Shown: piece by piece, positions 44,344 to 55,186 of the stretch
How positions within the stretch are numbered: the first letter of the stretch is position 1
Layout of the letters: every line of letters begins with the position of its first letter
Origin: Dyadobacter sp. CY312
GTDB lineage: Bacteria > Bacteroidota > Bacteroidia > Cytophagales > Spirosomataceae
Direction of reading: 5' to 3'
Length of the DNA: 64,000 bases
Assembly (NCBI RefSeq): GCF_021390535.1
Contig: NZ_JAJUXG010000003.1
Location: 62,001-126,000, forward strand
Notes under the pieces: generated by a model
The model's database searches: none
What the model was told of the DNA's origin: nothing
What the model saw: the letters and a program-made list of their open reading frames with translations, nothing else
Translations under genes and position numbers: made by a program

Positions 44344-44847
44344 TTAATCCTCCTCCAAAATCAATTGCATAAAAACCACATCAAGCCACTGATCAAACTT
44401 GTAGCCAACTTCACGCAAATATCCTTTTTCAATGAAACCGAATTTTTTATGAAATTCAATACTGCCCCGATTTGACGCGTCTATCACACCGATCATGGTA
44501 TGCAGACCGGACTCTCCAGCACGCTGAATGAGACTTTTCAGTAACTTTCCACCAACGCCCAAACCTCTGGATTTTTCATTCAGATAAATGGAATGTTCTA
44601 CACTAAACCTGTATCCTATTTTTGGTTTAAAAATGTTGTAAGATCCGTATCCAATCACTTTTTTGTCGTGTTCAGCTACAATTACAGGCATGCCATCCTC
44701 TATCATTTTCTCAAACCAGGCAGTCTGCTCTTCGAGGGTCCGTATTTCGTAATCATATATGGCCGTGGTAGTAAGAATAGCCTGGTTGATAATTTCTAGT
44801 ATTACAGGTAAATCTCTTGGAGTGGCGTTTCTTATAATAATATCCAT
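44344..44847 (-). CDS. GNAT-family N-acetyltransferase (phosphinothricin acetyltransferase-like)
   Basis: 167 residues. The GNAT fold shows the acetyl-CoA-binding motif in SRGLGVGGKLLKSLIQRA (the R-x-x-G-x-G pattern), HSIYLNEKSRG before it and GVIDASNRGSIEFHKKFGF after it. The opening RNATPRDLPVILEIINQAI with TTAIYDYE and the ending FDQWLDVVFMQL match the phosphinothricin/methionine sulfoximine acetyltransferase group, which acetylates small amino compounds. Native substrate is uncertain. It is transcribed away from the thiamine operon. Confidence 0.9.
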   Translation of the reverse strand: MDIIIRNATPRDLPVILEIINQAILTTTAIYDYEIRTLEEQTAWFEKMIEDGMPVIVAEHDKKVIGYGSYNIFKPKIGYRFSVEHSIYLNEKSRGLGVGGKLLKSLIQRAGESGLHTMIGVIDASNRGSIEFHKKFGFIEKGYLREVGYKFDQWLDVVFMQLILEED

Positions 44848-44956
44848 TAAAAAACTCTGTCGATTTAGAAAAGTGATGTTAATAAGCCAAAGTTAGCCCA
44901 AATTACTAAAACTCAAATTATTCGTTCGTCCACACATTCAAGTTTGTAGAATTTAT

Positions 44957-44987
44957 TTTCCATTCACCAATTTTTCCAATAGCTTTG
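44957..44987 (+). promoter_or_regulatory. Promoter of the thiamine operon
   Basis: TTTC (44957-44960), 19 nt, then TAGCTTTG (44980-44987) match the Bacteroidota -33/-7 consensus with one mismatch in the first box. The expected start site, about 6-8 nt further, coincides with the 5' end of the TPP aptamer. Confidence 0.6.
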
Positions 44988-44992
44988 TCGAA

Positions 44993-45071
44993 ACTTTAGG
45001 GGTGTCCCGTATGCGGACTGAGATAATACCCTTTGAACCTGATGCAGTTCGTACTGCCGATAGGGAAAAGT
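44993..45071 (+). ncRNA. TPP riboswitch (THI element)
   Basis: The aptamer core motifs are present in order: GGGGTG, CTGAGATAATACCC, TGAACCTGATGCAGTTCGTACTGCCG and TAGGGAAA, with the outer helix formed by ACTTT (44993-44997) and AAAGT (45067-45071). This is the conserved TPP-binding RNA. It precedes thiS by about 80 nt. A small hairpin AGATAC/GTATCT (45075-45093) follows. No classic terminator is visible, so control may be at translation initiation. Confidence 0.95.
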
Positions 45072-45150
45072 AAGAGATACTGCTATCGTATCTTAATGAA
45101 TCTTTCGCAAGGTCCATTCCTGAAGTTTTATTTACAAAACGTTATTCAGA

Positions 45151-45354
45151 ATGGAAATCACCATCAATCAGTCAATTACAGAAATTCCCGAGCGCTCTTC
45201 GGTCGAAGAACTTTTGGCTTCGCTTTTTGCCGATTCCTCAAGAGGAATAGCTGTCGCCATTAACCAAACTGTCGTCCCCAAATCCAAATGGGCAGCGCAT
45301 ATCATCTCGCCAAATGATAAAATCACCCTGATCAAAGCCACTCAGGGCGGATAG
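45151..45354 (+). CDS. thiS: Sulfur-carrier protein ThiS
   Basis: 67 residues, ubiquitin-like, ending in the obligatory Gly-Gly (KATQGG). The opening MEITINQSITEIPERSSVEE and AVAINQTVVPKSKWAAHIIS are typical. The C-terminal Gly is adenylated by ThiF and then thiocarboxylated to supply sulfur for the thiazole ring made by ThiG. It is the first gene after the TPP riboswitch. A short repeat-like stretch separates it from thiC. Confidence 0.95.
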   Translation: MEITINQSITEIPERSSVEELLASLFADSSRGIAVAINQTVVPKSKWAAHIISPNDKITLIKATQGG

Positions 45355-45370
45355 TCTAAGGCACTTACAC

Positions 45371-45420
45371 CCACCCCGCCTTCGGCACCGCACGGCGGAC
45401 CGTCCCTCCAAAGAGGGGAA
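45371..45420. repeat. GC-rich palindromic repeat between thiS and thiC
   Basis: This GC-rich stretch differs from its AT-rich surroundings. It contains the small hairpin TCCCTC-CAAA-GAGGGG (45403-45418) and the G-C-rich dyad around GCCTTCGGC (45378-45386). It looks like an interspersed repeat lying inside the operon rather than a regulatory element of thiC. Confidence 0.5.
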
Positions 45421-45427
45421 TTAATAA

Positions 45428-47355
<1,928 letters not shown>

Positions 47356-47356
<1 letters not shown>

Positions 47357-48012
47357 TGAAACTATTAGCCATATCCAGTCCTGAATTTATCCCCGGAGAG
47401 ACCGTAATCATAAACGGTCTTTTCAGGGATGGATTGGAATGTATGCACATCAGGAAGCCTGAAAGTAAAACGGAGGATTTTGCCAGTTTACTATCCGAGA
47501 TTGAGCCTGTTTTTCTTGATAGAATCGCCATTCATCAGCACCATGAACTGGCTGCAAAATTCGGGATATGGAGACTTCATTTTACGGAAAATAATAGAAG
47601 AACGACTTCCGATGAGCAACTGAAAAAGTTATGTGAAAATGGATTTATGCTGAGTACCTCCATCCATAATTTAACTGATTTGAAGAATATTTCAACCGCT
47701 TTCAGCTATACCTTTTTCGGTCCTGTGTTTGATAGCATTTCGAAATCGGGGTATAAAAGTGCTGTGCCTGTGGATTTTTTCATGCAAGAAAAATCTAAAA
47801 GAATACCAGTGATTGGTCTTGGGGGGATTGATATTTCGAATATTCAAAAAGTGAGAAATATGAATTTAGATGGAGCAGCGGTTTTGGGAGTTTTGTGGCG
47901 GGAACCGGCGAGGGCGTTGGAGGTTTTTAGAATGTTGCGTGAATATCAAGATCCTTGCTCTGAAAGGGCTACACCTCTTACCCCAGGGTTGTTACCCTGG
48001 GATCAATTATAA
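47356..48012 (+). CDS. Degenerate ThiE/TenI-family protein
   Basis: 218 residues of the thiamine-phosphate-synthase/TenI barrel, but with many ThiE active-site residues changed. Where the neighbouring ThiE has QLRIKD, IIND and HLGLSD, this has MHIRKP, IAIHQ and LHFTE; it keeps STSIHNL, FFGPVF and PVIGLGGI. That pattern resembles TenI (thiazole tautomerase) or a non-synthase paralogue more than a ThiE. It starts inside the thiC stop (TAATG), so it is part of the operon. Its last about 14 codons (ATPLTPGLLPWDQL) derive from a palindromic repeat. Annotating it as a second thiE would be unsafe. Confidence 0.8.
47966..48009. repeat. Palindromic repeat forming the coding end of the TenI-like gene
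   Basis: CCCAGGGT (47982-47989) and ACCCTGGG (47994-48001) form a perfect 8-bp stem with loop TGTT. Such ACCCAGGG-type palindromes recur in Bacteroidota genomes as interspersed repeats. Here the element is read in frame and supplies the last codons and stop of the gene. Confidence 0.65.
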
Positions 48013-48038
48013 TTGGACCATTATGACAAAAAATTAGC

Positions 48039-48662
48039 ATGATCGACAAGCTACAATTCATATCAAACCAGACCAACGGATTAAGCCATCTCGAAAGCAT
48101 TCAAATTGCTTTGGATGCAGGATGCCGCTGGATTCAGCTTCGCATAAAAGATCAGCCAGATGAATATGTATTAGAAAAGGCAAATGAAGCGAAACTGCTT
48201 TGCGATGAATATCAGGCAAAACTGATTATAAACGATTTTCCGCATGTTGCGAAAGAAGTTGGAGCATACGGACTGCACCTTGGACTGTCCGACATGTCGA
48301 TTAGTGAGGCAAGAAAAATTGTTGCCCCAGACACCATCATTGGTGGAACAGCAAATACGCTGGAAAACATTTTGGACCGAATCAAAGAAGGAGCAGACTA
48401 TGTGGGTTTGGGACCTTTTCAATATACATCAACCAAGCAGAACCTGAGCCCTATTGTCGGGTTGGAAGGATACCAGGCAATTATGTATACACTAAGGCAG
48501 CTAGGCCAATCCATTCCTGTTATTGCGATTGGGGGAATTACACTCCCCGATATTGCTGAAATAACCGAAACAGGCATTCACGGGGTAGCCATTTCCGGCT
48601 CAATCATTCGTTCGGAAAATCCCAAAAGCCTGGTTTCTCTAATCAATCAAATCTTATGTTAA
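48039..48662 (+). CDS. thiE: Thiamine-phosphate synthase ThiE
   Basis: 207 residues with all family motifs: [75 protein letters not shown] and [14 protein letters not shown]. ThiE joins hydroxymethylpyrimidine pyrophosphate with the thiazole phosphate to give thiamine phosphate. It lies 26 nt after the degenerate paralogue and overlaps thiG by 7 nt, so translation is coupled. No thiD for the pyrimidine kinase steps lies in the window. Confidence 0.95.
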   Translation: MIDKLQFISNQTNGLSHLESIQIALDAGCRWIQLRIKDQPDEYVLEKANEAKLLCDEYQAKLIINDFPHVAKEVGAYGLHLGLSDMSISEARKIVAPDTIIGGTANTLENILDRIKEGADYVGLGPFQYTSTKQNLSPIVGLEGYQAIMYTLRQLGQSIPVIAIGGITLPDIAEITETGIHGVAISGSIIRSENPKSLVSLINQILC

Positions 48663-49420
48663 AAATAGCAGATAAGGCATTTTCATCACGGCTTTTCACA
48701 GGGACCGGGAAGTTTAGTTCATCGAAAGTTATGGAAGAGTCGCTGATCGCTTCAGGCTCCGAACTCGTAACAGTTGCCCTTCGCAGGGTGGATATGCACA
48801 GCGTTGACGACGACATTTTATTGCATCTCAAACATCCCCGAATCAATTTACTTCCCAACACATCTGGGGTCAGAACTGCCAAAGAAGCGATTTTCGCAGC
48901 GCAACTGGCAAGAGAAGCGCTTGAAACGAACTGGCTCAAACTGGAAATTCATCCCGATCCAAAATACCTGATGCCCGACCCTATTGAGACGTTGCTCGCA
49001 ACGGAAGAACTGGCAAAACTGGGATTTATCATTTTACCATACATTCATGCCGATCCGGTTCTGTGTAAACGACTGGAAAATGCAGGTGCTTCCGCAGTAA
49101 TGCCTTTGGGTTCTCCCATTGGAAGTAATAAAGGTTTAAAAACCATCGATTTTCTAGAAATTATTATTGAGCAAAGCAATATTCCGGTGATTGTCGATGC
49201 CGGAATTGGTGCTCCCTCGGACGCAGCAAAAGCGATGGAGATCGGGGCTGATGCGGTATTGGTGAATACAGCCATTGCCGTGGCAGGAGATCCGGTTCAA
49301 ATGGCGATTGCCTTCAAAATGGCTGTGGAAGCCGGAAGAATGGCGTATCAGGCGAGGCTTGCCAAACATGGAAACTTTGCTGTTGCCAGCAGCCCGTTAA
49401 CCGCGTTTTTAGATGACTAG
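48656..49420 (+). CDS. thiG: Thiazole synthase ThiG
   Basis: 254 residues. The conserved start [20 protein letters not shown], the segment [59 protein letters not shown] and [18 protein letters not shown] are all ThiG hallmarks. ThiG builds the thiazole ring from deoxyxylulose 5-phosphate, dehydroglycine and ThiS-thiocarboxylate. The start overlaps the thiE stop and its own stop overlaps the thiH start by 8 nt, so the three are tightly coupled. Confidence 0.96.
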   Translation: MLKIADKAFSSRLFTGTGKFSSSKVMEESLIASGSELVTVALRRVDMHSVDDDILLHLKHPRINLLPNTSGVRTAKEAIFAAQLAREALETNWLKLEIHPDPKYLMPDPIETLLATEELAKLGFIILPYIHADPVLCKRLENAGASAVMPLGSPIGSNKGLKTIDFLEIIIEQSNIPVIVDAGIGAPSDAAKAMEIGADAVLVNTAIAVAGDPVQMAIAFKMAVEAGRMAYQARLAKHGNFAVASSPLTAFLDD

Positions 49421-50525
49421 TTTTAAAGATACATTCGAGTCACACAGCTGGGATGAAGTCAGGGAAAGCATTTATTCCAAAACAAAAACTGATGTGGAAC
49501 ATGCTCTGAACGCTTCCAGAAGAACTTTGGAAGATTTCAAGGCACTGGTTTCTCCCACAGCCGCTGCTTATCTTGAACCCATGGCGCAGCTAAGCCAGCA
49601 ACTGACTCAAAAGCGTTTTGGAAAGATTATTCAACTTTACATACCGTTGTATCTTTCCAATGAATGCACGAACATTTGCACTTATTGCGGATTCAGTCTG
49701 GATAATAAAGTGCGGAGAAAAACCCTTACTGAAGCTGAGATTTTGCAGGAAGTCGCTGTGATAAAATCACTGGGTTATGAACATGTGCTGCTGGTAACCG
49801 GAGAAGCCAACCAAACGGTGCACGTCGAGTATTTCAAAAAAGTACTCAAACTGATCCGTCCTCATTTTGCTCAGGTTTCCATGGAAGTACAACCATTGGA
49901 TACGGATGAATACGCTGAATTGATTCCGTTGGGACTAACTTCCGTTTTGGTTTATCAGGAAACGTACCATAAAGAAGACTATAAAAAGCATCACCCCAAA
50001 GGAAAAAAATCTAACTTTAATTACAGGTTGGAGACACCGGATCGCTTGGGACAGGGTGGTATTCACAAAATGGGTTTGGGTGTTTTAATCGGGTTGGAAG
50101 ACTGGCGAACGGATAGTTTTTTCACTGCCTTACATCTCAATTATCTCGAAAAAACATACTGGCAAACCCGTTACAGTTTGTCATTCCCAAGGCTTCGTCC
50201 ATTTTCGGGTGGACTGGAACCAAAGGTGGAGATGAATGATCGCGAACTTGTGCAACTCATTTGTGCTTATCGTTTGTTCAATGAAGAAGTAGAGATTTCT
50301 CTGTCGACGCGCGAATCGGAAAAATTCAGGAATCATTGTGTGCAGCTTGGAATTACATCCATCAGTGCAGGTTCCAAAACAAATCCGGGTGGATATGCTG
50401 TCGAGCAAGAATCTTTGGAACAGTTCGAAATTTCGGACGAAAGAAGTCCGGAGACGATTGCAGAAATGATCAGATCAAAAGGATATGAACCCGTTTGGAA
50501 AGACTGGGATAGGGTATTTAGTTAG
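49413..50525 (+). CDS. thiH: 2-iminoacetate synthase ThiH (radical SAM)
   Basis: 370 residues. The radical SAM cluster motif is [10 protein letters not shown] (C-x3-C-x2-C, about residues 85-94). Surrounding family features include PLYLSNE before it, [31 protein letters not shown] and the later [11 protein letters not shown] and [13 protein letters not shown]. ThiH cleaves tyrosine to make dehydroglycine for ThiG, the oxygen-independent style of many anaerobes and proteobacteria, in contrast to the ThiO route. It is followed by about 215 nt of palindromic repeat sequence before thiF. Confidence 0.96.
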   Translation: MTSFKDTFESHSWDEVRESIYSKTKTDVEHALNASRRTLEDFKALVSPTAAAYLEPMAQLSQQLTQKRFGKIIQLYIPLYLSNECTNICTYCGFSLDNKVRRKTLTEAEILQEVAVIKSLGYEHVLLVTGEANQTVHVEYFKKVLKLIRPHFAQVSMEVQPLDTDEYAELIPLGLTSVLVYQETYHKEDYKKHHPKGKKSNFNYRLETPDRLGQGGIHKMGLGVLIGLEDWRTDSFFTALHLNYLEKTYWQTRYSLSFPRLRPFSGGLEPKVEMNDRELVQLICAYRLFNEEVEISLSTRESEKFRNHCVQLGITSISAGSKTNPGGYAVEQESLEQFEISDERSPETIAEMIRSKGYEPVWKDWDRVFS

Positions 50526-50740
50526 GTGACACAGAGATTCACGGAGAAAAAAGAGTTACACAGAGATAATTTAAAAAACGCTGTGACTCTCTTTAAACTA
50601 CAGTGAAAAAATGAACCTGTGGGGGGAGATTGGATAGAATATTTTATTAGGTTACATGGAGACGAAAATGAAGTGCTGAGTTAATTAAAAAACTCTGTGG
50701 CTCTCTTCCTTAAAACTCCGTGTAACTCTGCGTAAACTTT
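50524..50740. repeat. CACAGAG-type inverted repeat between thiH and thiF
   Basis: The left part carries GTGACACAGAG, TTCACGGAG and GAGTTACACAGAG; the right part carries the reverse-complement forms ACTCTGTGGCTCTC, AACTCCGTGTAACTCTGCG. The two ends thus form a long imperfect inverted repeat around an unrelated centre. Degenerate CACAGAG/CTCTGTG repeats of this kind recur in Cytophagales intergenic DNA. The element stands inside the operon. Confidence 0.65.
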
Positions 50741-51790
50741 ATGGAACCACAAGAACGAAAAAGATACATACGCCAGATTACGCTACCTGAAATGGGATTG
50801 GCAGGTCAGGAAAAACTTAAGGCTGCAAAGGTTTTGGTAATTGGTGCAGGCGGTTTGGGCTGTCCTGTTTTGCAATACCTAACCGCAGCAGGCGTAGGCA
50901 CAATTGGTATTGTGGATGATGACACTGTGGATGTAACCAATCTGCATCGCCAGATTTTGTATTCGACCGCAGATGTCGGCAAAGGAAAAGCAATCACAGC
51001 CGCCGGAAAGTTGTCAATCATGAATCCATTTGTCAGTCACATCCCTTTCCCCGTGAGACTGACAGAAGAAAACGCAGCTGAAATCATTTCCGGTTTTGAT
51101 CTGGTCATAGATGGGTCGGACAACTTCCCTACCCGATACCTTGCCAATGATGTTTGTGTTGCACTAAATAAACCGTTGATATTCGGTTCCATACTTCGTT
51201 TTGAAGGTCAGGTTTCAGTATTCAATTACAAAGGCGGCCCTACCTACCGCTGTTTATTTCCGGAAGCAGAAGAAGGCGATAATTGTGAAGTTGCTGGCGT
51301 GATTGGAATTTTACCAGGCATCATCGGGAGCTACATGGCTAATGAGGCAATTAAGGTAATTTGTGGAATCGGCGAGACATTATCTGGTCAGTTACTGGTC
51401 ATTAATACACTGACGAATCAAACCAACATTTTCCATTTCAACAGAAATTTTGATTCTCAAATAACAATAAAGGAAGACGATCTGCCGATGGTGGAAGTTA
51501 TAAAAGTCGATCCGAAACAGTTATTATTCCCTGACTTTGAAAAAATGATAGAAGCTGATCCGGACGATATTTTTTTAGTGGATGTGCGTGAGGAATATGA
51601 ATTTGAAGAAGATTTTATCGGCGGTATCAACATCCCACTTCCCGATTTGCCTGAGAAACTTACAACCATGCCCGCCGATAAAACAGTTGTTTTTTACTGT
51701 CGTAGCGGACTGAGAAGTTTAATGGCTTTAAAACTGCTGAATAAGAACAATTTTGAAGGGTTGAGTTATTGGATGAAGGAGGAGAAATAA
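50741..51790 (+). CDS. ThiF/MoeB/HesA-family adenylyltransferase with C-terminal rhodanese domain
   Basis: 349 residues. The N-terminal E1-like domain (about 1-245) has RYIRQITLPEMGLAGQEKL, the ATP-binding GAGGLGCPVLQYL, DDDTVDVTNLHRQILY, DGSDNFPTRYLANDVCV and the Cys region YRCLFPEAEEGDNCEVAG. The C-terminal rhodanese domain (about 255-345) has FLVDVREEYEFEEDFI and the active-site loop YCRSGLRS. It should adenylate ThiS and pass sulfur to it via the rhodanese Cys. Because only one such gene is seen, it could also serve MoaD for molybdopterin. It ends the thi operon. Confidence 0.93.
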   Translation: MEPQERKRYIRQITLPEMGLAGQEKLKAAKVLVIGAGGLGCPVLQYLTAAGVGTIGIVDDDTVDVTNLHRQILYSTADVGKGKAITAAGKLSIMNPFVSHIPFPVRLTEENAAEIISGFDLVIDGSDNFPTRYLANDVCVALNKPLIFGSILRFEGQVSVFNYKGGPTYRCLFPEAEEGDNCEVAGVIGILPGIIGSYMANEAIKVICGIGETLSGQLLVINTLTNQTNIFHFNRNFDSQITIKEDDLPMVEVIKVDPKQLLFPDFEKMIEADPDDIFLVDVREEYEFEEDFIGGINIPLPDLPEKLTTMPADKTVVFYCRSGLRSLMALKLLNKNNFEGLSYWMKEEK

Positions 51791-51803
51791 CGGTTTTTTG
51801 TTA

Positions 51804-51860
51804 ATTCACTGAGTTCATTCAATGAATTTAGCTAAATACGTTGAGTTCATTCAACGTATT
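51804..51860. repeat. Two tandem hairpins with the same GTTCAT loop
   Basis: ATTCACTGA-GTTCAT-TCAATGAAT (51804-51827, one mismatch) and AATACGTTGA-GTTCAT-TCAACGTATT (51835-51860, perfect 10-bp stem) share the core TGAGTTCATTCAA. They lie 14 nt after the thiF stop and may help end the transcript, but no long T-run follows. The short open frame across this area is judged non-coding. Confidence 0.6.
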
Positions 51861-52040
51861 AATGTTTTCGGGCGCAAAGGTGCGAAAAACCAAGTAATTG
51901 CGTATACAAAACTCTTTGTGCGCTGTATCAAAATCGCTTATGAATCCAGGAATATCTCGTCTCACTTTTACAATAATTGTTACGCTTTCACTTTAATCAA
52001 AACATACTTTTACCCCGTCACTCGGTTTCGCTGATCAAGC

Positions 52041-53453
52041 TTACCTGGTAGCACTGTTTTCAAACCAACTTACAATTTCAGGATACAGATCGGCCACGGT
52101 TTGTTCCTGTTTTTTGTTTTTATATAGTTGTACCAAAAACTGATTATACTCCGCAAACCTTTTGAAACCGCGTCCTTCCACCATCATTTTTTCAATTCCC
52201 GCAATAAGTTTTTCCTGCTCCGATTTTGGTGCATAATCCAGATATCTCAAACTTACCAAACCCCAATTCATGTATTCATCAAAGGACGACGACGGATCAT
52301 TATAACCCAATTCGGCAGGCTTTCCTTTTTCATTCCAAATGTTTAAATCAGAAAATGCCTTGGTAATTCTGCTGCGATATTGTGGCTTATCTGCTTCCGG
52401 GCCAATAAATGCATGATTGAGTTCTGTAAACAAAATGCTACCTGCCATTACAAATGACGCCTCTTTTGACCACTTTTTCTGACTATTATGAATTCCATAA
52501 GGAAAATTGACATGTGCCTGCGCTTCATGAAAATCATTATTCTCAAACCAGCTTGCCGACTGGTTTCCAGCTACTAACGGAGAGAAGATAATCTTAAACG
52601 ATTCATAACTGGTCGATGGAAAATTACGCGTCAACCACTTTTGCATAACAGGCACACCCACTGAATCGCGATAAATTTCTATTTGCTTTTTATATACAGG
52701 AGAATGATCCTGATAGAATTTCTTGAAATTAGTCTTAGTGGCAAAGGTTTGCAGATCGTCAATGAAAGGTTCCAGAAAATTGACGTTGGCCCTGCCAATC
52801 CTATTGTAAATCTTACTTTTTTCTATTTTTCCCTGATTAGAAAACTCAAACGAATACCCATCCATTTTTAATGCGTGATACATGTCATCCGGGTTTGTAA
52901 GTTCAGCATTAATCCTCTGCACAACCGGTTCTTTTGCAAACGGTTCAAACCATTTTAAGACTTCCTGATAATAGGGCATGTCTTTGTATATAAGCCCATT
53001 GTCCTTTTTACCCGTTTCAGTGATAGCAAATACAATGTTTAGCAATTCATACACCATTGGAATTTCCACGGAGGTTTTACCAAAATGCGTTTTCTTATAT
53101 TCATTCGAAAAAACCGCACGTGGTACCAGTTTGATACCTTTAATCTCTGTGAAAGCGCTGTCTTTGCCATTTATTACAAAAACAAAGGGATATGAATGGC
53201 CAGGTTTTACGTCAAACCTAATCGAATCGCGGTCGCTTATGAAGGTTACTGGTGTGCTGGTGCCGGTAACATAAGCATCATAAACATCCGGTCTTAGAGA
53301 AGTATTGAGATTCCATTGTCCTTTATAAAATTCATTTCCTATACGTATATCTATTTTAAGATCGCTTGCATTAACCACCGGCAGCTTTTGACTAAATCCT
53401 TTTACTGTGATTAACACTAAAACTGTAAAAAAGAGAATCTTGCTTTTAAACAT
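52041..53453 (-). CDS. Secreted DUF4932-like protein with a modified HExxH-type site
   Basis: 470 residues from the ATG at 53451-53453, starting with a signal peptide (MFKSKILFFTVLVLITVKGF). The mature protein has an N-terminal beta-rich region (about 22-120) and a long helical part. It resembles DUF4932 proteins, which I recall carrying a metalloprotease-like H-E-x-x-H motif. Here the corresponding stretch reads TELNHAF (residues 343-349), with Thr in place of the first His, so a catalytic zinc site may be lost. No enzymatic function can be claimed. It is single, with a separate plus-strand gene upstream. Confidence 0.65.
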   Translation of the reverse strand: MFKSKILFFTVLVLITVKGFSQKLPVVNASDLKIDIRIGNEFYKGQWNLNTSLRPDVYDAYVTGTSTPVTFISDRDSIRFDVKPGHSYPFVFVINGKDSAFTEIKGIKLVPRAVFSNEYKKTHFGKTSVEIPMVYELLNIVFAITETGKKDNGLIYKDMPYYQEVLKWFEPFAKEPVVQRINAELTNPDDMYHALKMDGYSFEFSNQGKIEKSKIYNRIGRANVNFLEPFIDDLQTFATKTNFKKFYQDHSPVYKKQIEIYRDSVGVPVMQKWLTRNFPSTSYESFKIIFSPLVAGNQSASWFENNDFHEAQAHVNFPYGIHNSQKKWSKEASFVMAGSILFTELNHAFIGPEADKPQYRSRITKAFSDLNIWNEKGKPAELGYNDPSSSFDEYMNWGLVSLRYLDYAPKSEQEKLIAGIEKMMVEGRGFKRFAEYNQFLVQLYKNKKQEQTVADLYPEIVSWFENSATR

Positions 53454-53694
53454 AAATTTCTGGTTTGAAGGATGAAGATTGCTGGCTTGCTGTATGCAAA
53501 CCATAAAGAAGATATAAATCTAAAATTTACTGGATCTCCCAGAAAGAAATCGTGCGTGTTTTTTCTAATTCCAAAACTTCAATTTCAGAATTTGCATTTC
53601 ATTACTACTGAAATGTACATATTTAGTTCGCGCCCATTCGCAAACATCAATCCTCAGAATGAGCATTAAAATCTAATGAAATTTACTCTATAAA

Positions 53695-53725
53695 TTTGGT
53701 AGATTAAATAGTTTTAGTAGTTTTG
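53695..53725 (+). promoter_or_regulatory. Promoter of the TauE/SafE-like gene
   Basis: TTTG (53695-53698), 19 nt, then TAGTTTTG (53718-53725): both boxes of the Bacteroidota housekeeping promoter match exactly at the right spacing, 40 nt upstream of the ATG at 53766. Confidence 0.7.
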
Positions 53726-53765
53726 CGACCAGCTTTACGAATGAATATCTTTAAAACGCTTACCC

Positions 53766-54656
53766 ATGTTGCAGAAAGTCCTTTCCTTAAAACTCCCGAC
53801 ACATCCCGCCTGGTACATTCTGCCGGTTGGTATTTTCGTTTTACTAATCGGTTTTTTGACTATAAATGGTACAATCGCGTTGGATCAGGAAGGTTTTGAA
53901 GCCTTTCTTGAAAGCGACTTTGCTTTGTATTTGCTTGTTGGCTTGGCCGCTCAGCTGGTAGACGGCGCACTTGGAATGGCTTATGGCGTAACCTGTACCT
54001 CATTTCTGCTAAGCCTGGGTGTGACTCCGGCAGTAAGCAGTGCGAGCGTACATGTGGCCGAGATGTTCACCACCGGCGCATCTGCTATTTCTCATTTTCG
54101 TTTTAAAAACATCAACAAAAAGCTTTTCAAAAGTCTTTTAATTCCGGGCGTTCTTGGCGCAGTAACGGGTGCATATCTTCTTTCTGATATAATCGACGGT
54201 GATTTCATTAAACCCTTCATCGCTTTTTATATGCTCGTTTTGGGGATCATCATTATCAGAAAAGCAGTTCAAAAGAATTTTGTCAAAAACAAAACAAAAA
54301 GAATTGGGGTCCTGGCTGCATCTGGCGGTTTTCTGGACTCTATTGGCGGTGGCGGATGGGGACCTATTGTCACCTCCACACTACTTGGTCAGGGGCGAGA
54401 TCCCCGTTATACCATCGGCTCCGTAAATGCGGCAGAATTCGCAATCACTTTTGCCAGTGGAATTACTTTTCTCATTTTTCACGGTGTGAATAGCTGGCAG
54501 GTTGTTTTGGGGCTGATTGTCGGCGGGGTTATAGCGGCTCCGTTTGGAGCGCTCATTGTAGGGAAAATTAAGCGCAAGCCACTCATGCTTGTTGTTGGTA
54601 TTCTGGTAATAGGACTTAGTTTGCGCACCATTTTGTCCAGCACAGGACTTATATAA
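53766..54656 (+). CDS. Sulfite exporter TauE/SafE-family permease
   Basis: 296 residues with about eight hydrophobic segments. Family features are GLAAQLVDGALGMAYGVTCTSFLLSLG (the first repeat with its Gly-rich membrane motif), GAVTGAYLLSDI, GFLDSIGGGGWGPIVTSTLLGQG (the second repeat) and AAPFGALIVGKI. These proteins move anions such as sulfite or sulfonates across the inner membrane; the substrate here is unknown. It has its own clear promoter and is separated from nuoA by a second promoter, so it is not part of the nuo transcript. Confidence 0.9.
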   Translation: MLQKVLSLKLPTHPAWYILPVGIFVLLIGFLTINGTIALDQEGFEAFLESDFALYLLVGLAAQLVDGALGMAYGVTCTSFLLSLGVTPAVSSASVHVAEMFTTGASAISHFRFKNINKKLFKSLLIPGVLGAVTGAYLLSDIIDGDFIKPFIAFYMLVLGIIIIRKAVQKNFVKNKTKRIGVLAASGGFLDSIGGGGWGPIVTSTLLGQGRDPRYTIGSVNAAEFAITFASGITFLIFHGVNSWQVVLGLIVGGVIAAPFGALIVGKIKRKPLMLVVGILVIGLSLRTILSSTGLI

Positions 54657-54664
54657 ACTTCAAA

Positions 54665-54696
54665 TTTGAGCATCGGGACCAAATTCATTAGATTTG
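54665..54696 (+). promoter_or_regulatory. Promoter of nuoA
   Basis: TTTG (54665-54668), 20 nt, then TAGATTTG (54689-54696): exact matches to both boxes with proper spacing, 19 nt before the ATG at 54716. The short distance implies a leader of only about 12 nt. Confidence 0.65.
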
Positions 54697-54715
54697 TGCA
54701 AATCTGTTTCTGCTC

Positions 54716-55186
54716 ATGACCACCGATTTCGGATACATTCTTCTATTTATTATTGCAGCACTGGTTCTGATGGGACTCATGCTGACCATTGCAAAATTTC
54801 TCAGACCCCATCGGCCAAACGAAGAAAAACTGACTACTTACGAGTCTGGTGAAGACCCGTTGGGAAATGCCAATATTCGCTTCAATGTACGTTTTTACGT
54901 AATTGCGCTCATTTTTGTGCTCTTTGAAATAGAATTGCTTTTTCTATTTCCCTGGGCGGTCGTTTTTGGAAATGAAGAACTTATCGCCCAAACCAATGGT
55001 CAATGGGGATGGTTCGCAATGGCGGAAATGACTGTATTCGTTGTCATTCTGATACTTGGCCTCGCTTACGCATGGGCGAAAGGATATCTGGATTGGGTGA
55101 GACCTGCACCGCTTATCCCGGAAGTAAAATCACCCGTACCTGCTGACCTGTACCGTAAGGTGAATGAAAAATATCAGAAAAAATAG
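54716..55186 (+). CDS. nuoA: NADH-quinone oxidoreductase subunit A
   Basis: 156 residues. Three transmembrane segments (about 8-29, 60-82 and 100-124) and the diagnostic loop KLTTYESGEDPLGNANIRFNV followed by RFYVIALIFVLFEIELLFLF (the conserved F-E-x-E-x-x-F-L-F-P) identify NuoA. The C-terminal tail of about 30 residues (VKSPVPADLYRKVNEKYQKK) is longer than in the enterobacterial protein. It is part of the membrane arm of complex I. It has its own promoter and a terminator whose stem contains its stop codon, so it is probably monocistronic. Confidence 0.94.
   Translation: MTTDFGYILLFIIAALVLMGLMLTIAKFLRPHRPNEEKLTTYESGEDPLGNANIRFNVRFYVIALIFVLFEIELLFLFPWAVVFGNEELIAQTNGQWGWFAMAEMTVFVVILILGLAYAWAKGYLDWVRPAPLIPEVKSPVPADLYRKVNEKYQKK

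Noticed and set aside
48039..48662. Treating both ThiE-like genes as redundant thiE copies
   Set aside because: Only the second keeps the synthase motifs; the first has changed residues at several active-site positions.
51822..52034. 70-codon frame after thiF
   Set aside because: It starts within the tandem hairpins, has no family features and reads like intergenic DNA.
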